Source: Sphingobacterium bovistauri
Lineage (GTDB): Bacteria; Bacteroidota; Bacteroidia; Sphingobacteriales; Sphingobacteriaceae
Direction: 5' to 3'
NCBI RefSeq assembly: GCF_020295405.1
Contig: NZ_JADEYP010000005.1
Span: 104,338 to 168,337, forward strand
Length of the DNA: 64,000 nucleotides
Position numbers and translations under genes: made by a program. How positions within the stretch are numbered: position 1 is the stretch's first letter; the number at the start of each line of letters is the position of its first letter. The notes beneath the pieces were generated by a model, which had not been told where the DNA came from, ran no database searches, and was given only the letters and a program-made list of their open reading frames with translations. Below are positions 27,150 through 37,036 of the stretch, one piece after another.

Positions 27150-27256
27150 TTAAAGGGAGCTATAGTATAGCTAAGAAAGTAAGATATTCGTCGTCATCAG
27201 GAAGTGGTAGTTTTGGTGGAGGTTCGTCAGGTAGTAGATCAGGAGATCGTTGGTAA
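27150..27256 (+). pseudogene. 3' relic of a TPM-domain protein gene
   Basis: A frame ending TAA at 27254-27256 encodes GSYSIAKKVRY followed by a Ser/Gly-rich tail (SSSSGSGSFGGGSSGS..GDRW). This matches the end of the intact TPM protein at 30632-32116 (FFTIAKKSRSASSS ... SGSFSDGSTGGGDA). The rest of the gene is absent. Left boundary approximate to a few bases. It ends 10 bp before the next lipoprotein gene. Confidence 0.6.
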
Positions 27257-27266
27257 GCTCTTATAT

Positions 27267-28061
27267 ATGAAAAATATATTATTATTTGGTTTATTGTTGA
27301 TAGGAAATTTCGCATGTGATTCTAGGTCACGAAATTCGATATATACCGTGGCGGATCCCGTTTCGGATTCAATAGGTGCTTTAATTAATAAGGATTCTGT
27401 CGTTTTTAAAAATGATACGATTGCGATTTATAAAATTGATTCTATTGATTTTTTCAATCACCGTAGTAAGGCAAAATTAGTATTAGATACCATTCCTTAT
27501 ATTTCAGATTTTGAGAAAGCTAAAGATTTGTTAAAGGGAAAAGTAACGTTTGGAGGTTATAATTCTGATACAAATAAAATAGATTCTACAGTAGATGGCG
27601 AAATGATTTATAGTGTGTACCCCAGCGTGGGTAAAACAATTATAAGCAACGAACAAGAGTATTTTTGGGATGCAGGTTTTGTGCACTATTATCCTACGTT
27701 AGATATCTTACTATGCGAGGGAGGTCATACCTCAGATTTTAGCATAGACTTGAGAAATGGTAAAATAGGTGCTGATATCGTTGGTAATCCAGCATACATT
27801 TCGGTTTCGCCTACAGACATATATAGATTGAATGGATGGTTTCCTGGTCAAGAGTGTTCGGACTATTTTTTACAAAAGAAAACTGCTCAGGGCTATCAAT
27901 TATTAGCTCGAATACCAATGCATATCTCTAAGGAAGGTTTTGATTTCTGTACCTTAAAGGACTATTATTGGATAAATGATGATACACTTTATTTCCGTAA
28001 TTTTTATTACGGTGCACCTGATGATAGTCGATTGGGATTTTTTAGATTACAAATTAATTGA
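27267..28061 (+). CDS. Lipoprotein of unknown function
   Basis: 264 aa. I chose ATG at 27267 because it starts a lipoprotein signal (MKNILLFGLLLIGNFAC, Cys17); the longer frame from 27204 reads through the TPM relic tail. The mature part is a globular, strand-rich domain with ISDFEKAKDLLKGKVTFGGY and HYYPTLDILLCEGGHTSDF; I do not recognise the family. It ends 2 bp from the stop of the convergent gene and probably once followed an intact TPM gene, as suggested by the relic directly upstream. Confidence 0.7.
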   Translation: MKNILLFGLLLIGNFACDSRSRNSIYTVADPVSDSIGALINKDSVVFKNDTIAIYKIDSIDFFNHRSKAKLVLDTIPYISDFEKAKDLLKGKVTFGGYNSDTNKIDSTVDGEMIYSVYPSVGKTIISNEQEYFWDAGFVHYYPTLDILLCEGGHTSDFSIDLRNGKIGADIVGNPAYISVSPTDIYRLNGWFPGQECSDYFLQKKTAQGYQLLARIPMHISKEGFDFCTLKDYYWINDDTLYFRNFYYGAPDDSRLGFFRLQIN

Positions 28062-28063
28062 TT

Positions 28064-30547
28064 TTAATAGTTATTCAATAATTCTAATTCTAACTTTTTT
28101 AGTGCTGCTTTGTCTTCCTTCAATAGCTCTGCAATATTCTTGAAAGTAAGTGTTTTCTTGATTTCATTTTCATAAATTCCTTCAATACGTATTTGATCAT
28201 TATCTTGAACAATACGAATACCATATGGAATTTTGCCTTGTTCATCATATTGTACAATGCTCAAATATGCCTCATCTGGAAAAGGTGCATATTTTTCAAA
28301 GGCGCTAAATAGGTATTTCTCCATGTTATTTTCAGTTTTAGCACTCTCTAACATTTCAAGAAAAAGTGTTTTGACAGGATTACTTGATTTAATAGGAAAA
28401 GCAAAAAACAATTGATTTACCATGGAAATTTTATCATCTTCTTCCACTTGCTCTGTTATTGACTTTTGGACAGATGTATGTATCTTGTTATCTTTTAAAT
28501 AATAAAATACTAGAGAATTTGGTGCTCCCTCGGTAGCATTTTTGTCTAGCGATGAACTACGAATAATTTTGCTATTATTAACTAAAGAAGCTAAGTAAGT
28601 ATTATTTTCATTATGAATTTCTAACCACTTTGGGGAGTTGATCTCTGCTACTTTTATTTTGTCCTTCTCTAAACTAAATACATATTGGTTGAAGTAATGC
28701 ATGCCAAATACGTTTATTTTGAATTGAATTGGAACACTGGTTTTGTACAAAGTCTCAAGAAGTATACTGTTGCCAACTAATTGATATGTAGGTCCATCTA
28801 CTATTTTGCTATTGTTGTATGTAGATTTTATAGTATAGGTATCTATTTTAAAACCCTCTATTTCTTGTAAAAAATCAAAGGAAAATTTATATTTTAAATT
28901 CCCATTTTCATAATAGTCTATTAATTTAATATTATCAATCAAGGTGTCAAGCTGAAAATATCCATTTTGAGGTTTTCCATTCTTATATATACCTTCATAA
29001 TATTGTTGAGGATATTCGTCTATAAAGAAGTTTCTATACAGGACTTTATCTAAAGTACCATCCTCATGATAAAACTCCTCGATTTCTATTATCTCGTCAC
29101 TTAATATACTTCCAATTTTTTTGTGAATCAGTATCCCATTTTTATAAGTTAACAAGTCAGTCCTTTCTGGGATTTTACCTTCCCAAATTTTGTCATTTTT
29201 ATACATGCTTTCGATTACCTCATCACCTCCAATGTATACTTTTCTAATGCCTTCAAGGATACCATTTTTCATTTCGTAGGTTTCCATTGGCTGACGATCT
29301 GTTAGAAATGGAAACTTTTTTTGAGTCCCCTCTAATACCCCGTTTTTATAATTATGCAAAGTAATTGTATAATCAAGACTGTCTTCTATGGCAAAATTTC
29401 CTGACCAAGGCTTGAAGTTTTTATATTCACCATCCGAAAAATAAGAGCCATCTTCGGTGTTTTGCCAAGTCTCTCTGCCAATTTTTTGACCTTTATTTAG
29501 AATGAATTCATTAACATATAAATTTTGATTAATCTTGAACTTTCCATCGTAAGGTTTACCTTCTTCGTATAAATTTGTCTGCACTATTTTATTGTTGTCA
29601 AATATCTCTACTTTAGTTAGTCGCCCATCATCATAATTAAGCTGTTGTTTGATGGTGCCATCATGTGCATAATGGATACTAGGGCCATCCAAATTATATC
29701 CTATGTAAGATTCCTGTTTAGCTACACTGTAAGCAATTCCATTTTTGGTGTAATATGTGTATTTAACATGTGGGGTAGTATAGAAATTCTCTTCTGCGTG
29801 GTTTACTTGAGATAGTAATTTGCCCGATTGATCCCAAAATCTTTCGAGACTTTTTTTAGTATTGTGTGACTCTTCATATATCACTTTTTGCTCAGCAGCT
29901 TTATGACCATTTTTCCAGAATATATTTATGAGATAGTTTTCTGTTTTATTACTATTGGATTTCGATTTTTGTTCTGAATAATCATTTTCTTCATCCTGAT
30001 AGGGTTGAGCAATGTGTGCTGCTTCATGATATCCATTTTCATCTAACGCGGAGAGGTAAGATCGTTCGACTTCTCTATAGCTAAAACTTCCTACAAAGTA
30101 TGAGTTGTCAACAAGTTTGGCAAATCCTATTTCTTTGTCATTCAAATAGACTTTCACCTCTACTTTTTTGCCTTTATCATTGTATGTGATTTTTTGCCAT
30201 AGTTTTCCATCATCATGGTAATAGCTTAATACTTTATTAGCAGTTGGATTTTCATATTGAGAATAGCTATCATCAAATCCTTGCTCGTCATACCAGTAAA
30301 CATCTCCGACATATTGTTTAGGGTTTTGTTTAAGGACATACCCCTGCATCTGTATGTTTCCATTTTTATAAAAGTCTTGAACGTAGTAAATATCCTGCAT
30401 TTCTTTTTGTGGAAGTAAACGATAATACGTGTGATTGGCCCTATTGGTTTCATTCCACATTTTATCAAAATATAGAGTGTCCTGTGCATACAAATTGCTA
30501 ATTGCAAATAATATTAGCGTTAAAGCTACAGTTTTAGTTTTTTTCAT
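28064..30547 (-). CDS. Secreted MORN/YwqK-like repeat protein
   Basis: 827 aa with signal peptide (MKKTKTVALTLILFAISNLYAQ). Residues ~50-560 contain many copies of a ~25-residue motif of the type YxxGxLKxxxxYxNGKxxxxxxYY (e.g. FYKNGNIQMQGYV, YYHDDGKLWQKITYNDKG, YYENGNLKYKFSF), the MORN-like 'YwqK family' repeat. The remainder is less repetitive. Despite the 'antitoxin' label given to the family, there is no toxin partner here, so I infer a surface or periplasmic structural protein. Monocistronic. Confidence 0.75.
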   Translation of the reverse strand: MKKTKTVALTLILFAISNLYAQDTLYFDKMWNETNRANHTYYRLLPQKEMQDIYYVQDFYKNGNIQMQGYVLKQNPKQYVGDVYWYDEQGFDDSYSQYENPTANKVLSYYHDDGKLWQKITYNDKGKKVEVKVYLNDKEIGFAKLVDNSYFVGSFSYREVERSYLSALDENGYHEAAHIAQPYQDEENDYSEQKSKSNSNKTENYLINIFWKNGHKAAEQKVIYEESHNTKKSLERFWDQSGKLLSQVNHAEENFYTTPHVKYTYYTKNGIAYSVAKQESYIGYNLDGPSIHYAHDGTIKQQLNYDDGRLTKVEIFDNNKIVQTNLYEEGKPYDGKFKINQNLYVNEFILNKGQKIGRETWQNTEDGSYFSDGEYKNFKPWSGNFAIEDSLDYTITLHNYKNGVLEGTQKKFPFLTDRQPMETYEMKNGILEGIRKVYIGGDEVIESMYKNDKIWEGKIPERTDLLTYKNGILIHKKIGSILSDEIIEIEEFYHEDGTLDKVLYRNFFIDEYPQQYYEGIYKNGKPQNGYFQLDTLIDNIKLIDYYENGNLKYKFSFDFLQEIEGFKIDTYTIKSTYNNSKIVDGPTYQLVGNSILLETLYKTSVPIQFKINVFGMHYFNQYVFSLEKDKIKVAEINSPKWLEIHNENNTYLASLVNNSKIIRSSSLDKNATEGAPNSLVFYYLKDNKIHTSVQKSITEQVEEDDKISMVNQLFFAFPIKSSNPVKTLFLEMLESAKTENNMEKYLFSAFEKYAPFPDEAYLSIVQYDEQGKIPYGIRIVQDNDQIRIEGIYENEIKKTLTFKNIAELLKEDKAALKKLELELLNNY

Positions 30548-30631
30548 TTTACATTGTGTTATTTAAATGTAACGAATAATTACTTTAGTCAATCTAATAA
30601 TACAGAAATTTTAATTCCATATTGTTAACCA

Positions 30632-32116
30632 ATGCATACTCTTAAAGAAACTCGTATTGGAGTTCGAGTCTTACTTTTGTTGTTATTTTATCTTTTCCTA
30701 TTTGTAGGGACTGTTTTTTCGCAGCACAGTGTTATTTCACTTGAGTCACCAAAACAGAATGGACAAGATAAATATGTTAGTAATCCCGATAGTATCCTAA
30801 GTTTTGATACAGAAGGTTATTTGAATAAAATATCCATTCAAATAGATAGTGTTTCCGGATCAGAATATGCTATAGTTGTTGTGGATGATTTTTTAGGAGA
30901 AGATGCTTATGATTTCGCCCTTGAATTATTCAACAAGTGGGGAATTGGTAAAGAGGGGTTGAATAATGGGTTACTATTATTTGTCGTAAAGGATAGGCAA
31001 GAATATAGATTCATTTCGAAATATGGGATGGAGCGTGTTTTTCCAGATACTTATTTAAAGAGGATAGGTGAAAAGTATTTGATTCCGAATATTCATAATC
31101 ACAATTATGACAAAGGAGTTATAGAGGCTTCTGAATTTATTCAGCACATCCTTTCTTCACCCAAGCCTATCGAGGAGCTGGAATCACAAATGCCAGAATC
31201 TATGCCTTTTTGGGATTTACGGAATCCTGCCTTTTTAATTAGTATGGTAATTTTGTTCGTTTTTATTTCGCTATACGTGTGGACTCATTTGGTAATCAAA
31301 GGTATTCTCAAGGGCAAGGGGGTGAAGTCCAAAAACATATTACCAATATCTCAAGGGATGGGGTGTATGGCAATATTAATGTTTTTTAGTGTATTTGTAT
31401 TTGCTTTTATATTTAGCAATCTGGGGGAAGTATATAGTAAAAAAAATATCCCATATTTTATTTTCATACTTTGTTCCTTGATTTTGACTATGAAAATATA
31501 TACAGGAAGCAGTCAGATTCATAAAGCCTTTGTTGATGAAGGGCAGAAAATGCAGGCTTTGAAAAAATATGTACCACTTATAATTGTTCCATTATTGTTG
31601 GCTCCTCTGTCTTGGTTTAATGTATTTTCTCTTAGAAGATTAATGAAGCGTAATGAGGAACGTTTCATTCCTCCTGACAACAGTGGAAATTGGGAACGGG
31701 TAGTAAGAAGGAGTAAGATGCCCATCGAAGGTTTTTTAAGTGAGGGGCAGTATAAGGAGGAAAGATTAAAAAGCCGTAAATATGAGATTTGGAAAAACAT
31801 TAAATCAGGTGAGGTGGTAACAGTTCCTTGGGAAATTAAGGATACTTTTCAGGAATGCTCACAATGCAAATTCCATACGATTGAGGTTAATTCTAAAAGG
31901 ATCATTCGAGACTCAACTCATAGATCTACTGGGGAAGGGCAATATGTTGATAAATGCCATAATTGCACCTATACACTTGATAAAGAGTTTTTCACTATAG
32001 CCAAAAAAAGTAGGAGTGCATCATCATCTAGAGGCCGTAGTCGCTCGTCAAGCAGAAGCTCCTCTCGACGTAGTGGAAGTTTTAGTGATGGTTCTACTGG
32101 TGGCGGTGATGCATAA
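30632..32116 (+). CDS. TPM-domain membrane protein with zinc-ribbon-like cysteines and Ser/Arg tail
   Basis: 494 aa. Hydrophobic N-terminus (~12-32), then a TPM (YgcG-type) domain at ~50-180 (YLNKISIQIDSVSGSEYAIVVVDDF, WGIGKEGLNNGLLLFVVKDRQEYRF). Several membrane helices between ~190 and ~340 follow. A cytoplasmic part has two CxxC pairs (CSQC at ~408, CHNC at ~441) that look like a zinc ribbon. It ends in a Ser/Arg-rich tail and GGGDA. TPM proteins are often found with PspA/flotillin stress genes; here that operon is directly downstream and convergent. Confidence 0.82.
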   Translation: MHTLKETRIGVRVLLLLLFYLFLFVGTVFSQHSVISLESPKQNGQDKYVSNPDSILSFDTEGYLNKISIQIDSVSGSEYAIVVVDDFLGEDAYDFALELFNKWGIGKEGLNNGLLLFVVKDRQEYRFISKYGMERVFPDTYLKRIGEKYLIPNIHNHNYDKGVIEASEFIQHILSSPKPIEELESQMPESMPFWDLRNPAFLISMVILFVFISLYVWTHLVIKGILKGKGVKSKNILPISQGMGCMAILMFFSVFVFAFIFSNLGEVYSKKNIPYFIFILCSLILTMKIYTGSSQIHKAFVDEGQKMQALKKYVPLIIVPLLLAPLSWFNVFSLRRLMKRNEERFIPPDNSGNWERVVRRSKMPIEGFLSEGQYKEERLKSRKYEIWKNIKSGEVVTVPWEIKDTFQECSQCKFHTIEVNSKRIIRDSTHRSTGEGQYVDKCHNCTYTLDKEFFTIAKKSRSASSSRGRSRSSSRSSSRRSGSFSDGSTGGGDA

Positions 32117-32143
32117 GGAAGGTATTACTATATAAAATAACTT

Positions 32144-32171
32144 AAAAATGCACCAGCTAAGGGTGCATTTT
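32144..32171. terminator. Bidirectional terminator between TPM gene and ATPase gene
   Basis: 10-bp stem AAAATGCACC / GGTGCATTTT with a 7-nt loop between convergent genes; its right arm touches the stop of the ATPase gene. Confidence 0.8.
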
Positions 32172-35100
32172 CTAATTATTCTGATTTTTTATAGCCTTAA
32201 TAATACCCTCTAAATTTTCATTGAACTCTAAGAGTTGAGCAAATACTTTATCATCTTTTCCTAAACCACCGTGTTTGTTGTTCTTACGGAAAATTTCTTT
32301 GATATCTTCCCAACGTTTTTTCTCTTCAGACGTTATTAATCCAGCCAGTTCTTTCAACTTGAGTAAGTTGCTTTCTGTATCAGCTGTCAATGTTTGGGAT
32401 TCACTTTCATAGTGTACGCGAAGGACATCTTCAATCTCTTTGTCATTCATCATGGGCACAATTTGCGTTACCAATTTACTCATGTTACGGTAAGATCCTT
32501 GCATCTTGAAAGCTGGTTCTGTACGATACGAATCTTGCATAGCTGCGGATTGGATATAGTTTCTATTGACATTTACGACTACATTCCGAATCTTGAATAC
32601 ATGTCGCAAAACAGCAACGAAATTATCAATATCTTGTTTCAAGTAATTTCCTTCTAAGTCAGGCAATTGGTCAGCACCTTTTTGTGCAAAATCAATTAGG
32701 ACGTAAAAATCTTTGAATGATTTACTTGCTATTTTCTCCAAGTGTGGATTCTCAATAGCGGCATTTTCAATCAGACTGAGATTAAATAGATGTTCGGTGT
32801 CGCCTATTACGTCACCCAAATTGTACACATCAGCACGGTTGGCAAGCATATCAGGGATCTGAAATTTAGATCCCGATTCGGTGTATGGATTTCCTGCCAT
32901 GACGATACAAAATCTTTTACCTCGCAGATCATAGGTCTTACTTTCTCCATCAAAAATTCCGTCTATCTTGCGTTGACCGTCTGCCAGAGAGATAAATTTT
33001 TGTAAAAACTCAGGATTCAAGTGTTGTATATCGTCAAGATACAACATCACATTATCAGCCATTTCGAAGGCTAAATTGATCTTCTTTAATTCTTCTCGTT
33101 CTCCAGAAGTTTTGGCCTCTACAGGATCAATGGAGGTTATAGAATGCCCAATAGTAGGGCCATTGACTTTCACAAAATTTAATCCCATAGTCTTAGCCAA
33201 ATATTCCATCAATGTCGTTTTGCCATATCCTGGAGGGGAAATCAACAGCAACATACCCATACGAGCTGTACGTTTGGTATCGCCGGCAGCACCCAATTGT
33301 TTAGCAAGATTGTTTCCTATCAACGGAAAATAAACTTCATTAATTAGTTTATTCCTCACAAAAGAAGTTAATACTTTGGGCTCAAATTCATTGATTTTTA
33401 ACTCCTTTTCATAGGATTTTACTAATTGTTCTTTTAAGGAAGAGAAAGCATTGAATTTCGGAACATCTTGGGATGTAAAGGCTTGCAATTTATCCCTAAA
33501 ATTGTGGTACTGAAAAGAAATTTTGCCTTCGTGCAGCATAGGATGGTTACCTTTCAGCCCCTCTAATTCCATAGTGTCGTGTGCAAAGTGCAAATGATAT
33601 TCTATTTTAGGGAATAGCAATGCTACAGCTACTTCTTCTATATGTGGTCTATAGCTTTCGTACTTGTTATCCTCGTCTACAAAGGCATGCAACCAATTCA
33701 GTGCTAAGTAGTATCGATCTTCAGTCGTGAAAAATGAATTATTTAAATCGTCTTGAAATAGTTTGAATGATTTTTTGTTTTCTAATGCACGAATAAACTC
33801 TTGTTTTAGATGGTCTGCTCGTTCACTCAAAGTCATTTTCGCATGTTGCGCAATAGTTTCGAAGATATATTGAGCTAATTGTTTTGTGTAAATGCTGCTT
33901 GTGTCAATTGTCGTATTCCAATTAAGGAAACTTTTTTCAATCTCTTCAATTGTGCTTTCAAAGCGTTTGGTATTTGGGAAAGTTTTTATGACGGTGCTTG
34001 TCGAATGAATCAAAGCCGTCAATTTTTGACTTATTTCGTCAGCTAACGTATACCAAAATAAATGTGCTGTAGCACGTAAAACGGGTTTGTAACGTAATAA
34101 ACTTAATTTATCATCTATTTCCTTGATGGATTGATAAATCAAAAGTGCATCAAAATTGTGTACCCCTTTGATGTAGTTTTCTGAATAATTCTGTTCTACT
34201 GTTTGCGTGATATAGGCTTCTGCATTAAAGTCTTGTTGATCTAGTGAGGCTAAAAATGTTTTATAGGCTAAATATTCAGCACGATAAACCATTTTATTTT
34301 CCGAGACCAGTTCTTGATCCCAAATGTCTTGATATAGCAGTAAATCTTGATTTTTTACTTTTTGGTAAAAACTTGTACCGGTCAAATGGTAATATAGCTC
34401 ATCATTACGACGCAATAGTGTCAAACTGAGTGGTTGTTTATTTACGGTAAATTTATGCTTGCCTAATGCAATTATGTTTTCACCATCTACATAAAGCTCG
34501 GTTTTATCACGTAACACACGTAATGCATCTTCTTGTGATTTTTTAAGTAGATTTTCTAAGTTTTCAGCTTTTGATACATCATTCAATGATTTTAACTCAG
34601 TGATTAGTTCACGGATTTTGTTAATCATCAAATCCGAAGCGTAAAAGCTTAGTATTTCTTCTCTAGAATTAAAGGTTTTTGTTTTGTTTTCAATATTTTT
34701 TAATACTCGAAGACCAATTTGTTCTAAGGAAGAGCTTCTTTTATTGAGTTGTTCTACGATTTGCTCGCGACGCGCATTAAATGCTTTGATAACTTCATCA
34801 CGTTTGTCCGCAATTTTTAACGCGAAATCATCAAATTCTGAAAATTTGCTATCTAACTCTTCAAGTTGAACGACAATTTTGGTGTAATATTCATCTACTT
34901 TTTCGGCAGATGTTGAAAGTTCTAAATAATTGGTGACAGACTGCTCCAATAAAGTCAGTTGAGCCGAAAATTCGGCTACAGCTTCCTTACTTCGCAATGA
35001 GCTTAATTTGCGTGTAAGTTGTGCACGAACTTCATTCAATGAAGAAAATATCAATGATATTTTCTCAATGATTTTGGTAGTCTGTGTGGCATCTTCAATT

Positions 35101-37019
35101 TTTAGACTGTTGAGAATATCAATCAACAACTCCAATTCAGATGAAATATTTGTGTTGTTCTGCTCTATTTCCTTAGCGTCAAACGCTTTGGTAATTTCTT
35201 CTACCTTTTGCTTTTGTTCGATGACACGTTGCTCATAAGGTAGAAGTGCTTCCTCTTTTAATAAAAAAGCGACGGTTTTTTTCGACAGTTCGGAGGATGT
35301 ATTCTCAATTTTCTCATTCAGTAAAGCAATTTGTGCAGTGTCCGTATACTTTACATTATTCAAATCGATGATTTCACCCTGTAATTTTCGAGCATCAGCC
35401 AATTGATGAACCAATTGATCAAGTTTTTCGACTACAGTGCTATTGACATTGAACAGTAAGGTTTCAAGTTTTTGACTGGTATTCGTAAAAACCTCCAAAG
35501 CATGTTTGCGCAAGGCTTGGACTTTGACAAATTCGTCAATTGCTGTATTGGCTACTTCCGAAATTTGTTTAAGTGGCTCGCCAAAATTTTTTAAAGCAGG
35601 ATCATTTATCCAGAAAAAGCTATCCAATATAGTATTGGTTTTACGAAGAATGTCTTCATACAGACCTTCGTAGCTGTCCTCTTTGTTTACTAATTGAATG
35701 ACCTCTTGTACTTCAGCCATCGCTTGTACAATCTGTTTGTTCCCTACTTTGTAGAGAGGGTCATCTTTACGTCCTGCATTCTCTTTGAGGATCGCCATAT
35801 ATGGCGTTTCCCAGATTTGTACTTGATGGTGTCTTGTTGCTTCTGCTTCGGTGCGAAAATAAATCAATGAACCATCATCAAAGACGGTAAATCCGTTGCA
35901 AATAATAGGTGTTTCGACAGATTGCTGAATGATATTATACGATATCAAGATGTACGTATTTGTCTCCGATTGAGAGAAAATATATAAGAAATCTTCCCCA
36001 TTAGGTGATGCTATACGGCGCAAAAATGAAACGTTTTCAAGTGTATTGTCGAAAACTTTGTACGTGCCGTTTTGTAAATAGTATCCGTTGGAAAAAATTA
36101 CTCCTTGATTATCTGGAAGTAGAATGGCTGATTCATTCAATGCTTTTATATTAACAACTTCTTTCGTGCGTTGATTAAAAATATAAGCTCTGAAATCCTC
36201 TTGATAAGGCTTTATTCGTACAGCAATCAAATTTCCCAAATCAGCATAATAATAATCGGCATCATCCAATTGCTGGTCGGTATTTGTAACTTTTTCTGAA
36301 TAGATTCCTTGCCCAGAATCAGTGTTATTTTCAATTTTGAAAGTAATATCTCCATGCAATGCCTCAATAAAGACCTTGTCCAAGATAGAAATGTGCGAAA
36401 ATTTTCCTAAGCGACGATCTTCCAATGTTGTCTTAGTCCAAGAAAATTCATGTTGGTCAGGTAATTTGACTTCATGAATGCTTCTATCGTCTTGGTAAAT
36501 TAGCTGATTTCCTTTTACCAACCACTTGAATGCCTTCCTATCATCGGCATTTTTGCTGGTTTGAAAAATCATGTATAAATAATTTTCCGTTCTACGGAAT
36601 TTGGAAAAGATAGAGTCGCGGTAATATTTGTAGAGATTTTGGTAGTCGTTGATAAAATTTGGATCGTTGATTAAGTCCAACGACATCGGGTTAAAATGAT
36701 TGTCTTCAAAAGTATAAATACTGAAAACATCCTCCAGTTTAATCTCTGTACGTAGTCCAAAATGTACATTGTATCCGAAAATACAAATGTTGTCTAAAGC
36801 GATGATACCACGTGCGACACAATTGTTTTCAGTCGTGATACGCTGATTAGCTTTTAGTACAAAATTCGTCGAATTGAAGACTTCCTTACGCGCAGCGTTT
36901 AATTCTGCTACACGTTTGGATAAATCATCACGCTGCGTCAATAAACGCTTTCTGATTATTTCGTAGGAGCCCGTATCTAGCGAATCTTGTTTTATAGGTA
37001 CCTCTTTGTTCTCTTGCAT
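32172..37019 (-). CDS. Giant AAA+ ATPase, 'DNA repair ATPase' (DUF3686) family
   Basis: 1615 aa, cytoplasmic. N-terminal ~30-430: DUF3686-like region with beta-propeller-like blades (e.g. RGIIALDNICIFGYNVHFGLRTEI). Then a long coiled coil (~470-850). Near residue 1260 is an AAA+ module with Walker A SPPGYGKTTLMEYL and Walker B VMLYLDDIQHL, and AGNPYTES as the sensor-1 region. The 'DNA repair' name is historical; the operon with PspA, flotillin and an NfeD-like protein points to membrane-stress function instead. Last gene of the operon, 17 bp after the serine hydrolase stop. Confidence 0.85.
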   Translation of the reverse strand: MQENKEVPIKQDSLDTGSYEIIRKRLLTQRDDLSKRVAELNAARKEVFNSTNFVLKANQRITTENNCVARGIIALDNICIFGYNVHFGLRTEIKLEDVFSIYTFEDNHFNPMSLDLINDPNFINDYQNLYKYYRDSIFSKFRRTENYLYMIFQTSKNADDRKAFKWLVKGNQLIYQDDRSIHEVKLPDQHEFSWTKTTLEDRRLGKFSHISILDKVFIEALHGDITFKIENNTDSGQGIYSEKVTNTDQQLDDADYYYADLGNLIAVRIKPYQEDFRAYIFNQRTKEVVNIKALNESAILLPDNQGVIFSNGYYLQNGTYKVFDNTLENVSFLRRIASPNGEDFLYIFSQSETNTYILISYNIIQQSVETPIICNGFTVFDDGSLIYFRTEAEATRHHQVQIWETPYMAILKENAGRKDDPLYKVGNKQIVQAMAEVQEVIQLVNKEDSYEGLYEDILRKTNTILDSFFWINDPALKNFGEPLKQISEVANTAIDEFVKVQALRKHALEVFTNTSQKLETLLFNVNSTVVEKLDQLVHQLADARKLQGEIIDLNNVKYTDTAQIALLNEKIENTSSELSKKTVAFLLKEEALLPYEQRVIEQKQKVEEITKAFDAKEIEQNNTNISSELELLIDILNSLKIEDATQTTKIIEKISLIFSSLNEVRAQLTRKLSSLRSKEAVAEFSAQLTLLEQSVTNYLELSTSAEKVDEYYTKIVVQLEELDSKFSEFDDFALKIADKRDEVIKAFNARREQIVEQLNKRSSSLEQIGLRVLKNIENKTKTFNSREEILSFYASDLMINKIRELITELKSLNDVSKAENLENLLKKSQEDALRVLRDKTELYVDGENIIALGKHKFTVNKQPLSLTLLRRNDELYYHLTGTSFYQKVKNQDLLLYQDIWDQELVSENKMVYRAEYLAYKTFLASLDQQDFNAEAYITQTVEQNYSENYIKGVHNFDALLIYQSIKEIDDKLSLLRYKPVLRATAHLFWYTLADEISQKLTALIHSTSTVIKTFPNTKRFESTIEEIEKSFLNWNTTIDTSSIYTKQLAQYIFETIAQHAKMTLSERADHLKQEFIRALENKKSFKLFQDDLNNSFFTTEDRYYLALNWLHAFVDEDNKYESYRPHIEEVAVALLFPKIEYHLHFAHDTMELEGLKGNHPMLHEGKISFQYHNFRDKLQAFTSQDVPKFNAFSSLKEQLVKSYEKELKINEFEPKVLTSFVRNKLINEVYFPLIGNNLAKQLGAAGDTKRTARMGMLLLISPPGYGKTTLMEYLAKTMGLNFVKVNGPTIGHSITSIDPVEAKTSGEREELKKINLAFEMADNVMLYLDDIQHLNPEFLQKFISLADGQRKIDGIFDGESKTYDLRGKRFCIVMAGNPYTESGSKFQIPDMLANRADVYNLGDVIGDTEHLFNLSLIENAAIENPHLEKIASKSFKDFYVLIDFAQKGADQLPDLEGNYLKQDIDNFVAVLRHVFKIRNVVVNVNRNYIQSAAMQDSYRTEPAFKMQGSYRNMSKLVTQIVPMMNDKEIEDVLRVHYESESQTLTADTESNLLKLKELAGLITSEEKKRWEDIKEIFRKNNKHGGLGKDDKVFAQLLEFNENLEGIIKAIKNQNN

Positions 37020-37036
37020 GGTTAATAGTTTTGAGG

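Noticed and set aside
27204..27266. Longer start for the lipoprotein at 27267
   Set aside because: The 21 extra codons are read out of frame across the TPM relic tail and precede a clean lipoprotein signal.
28064..30547. Toxin-antitoxin system from the YwqK 'antitoxin' repeats
   Set aside because: The protein has a signal peptide and no adjacent toxin gene; the antitoxin label is a family-name artefact.
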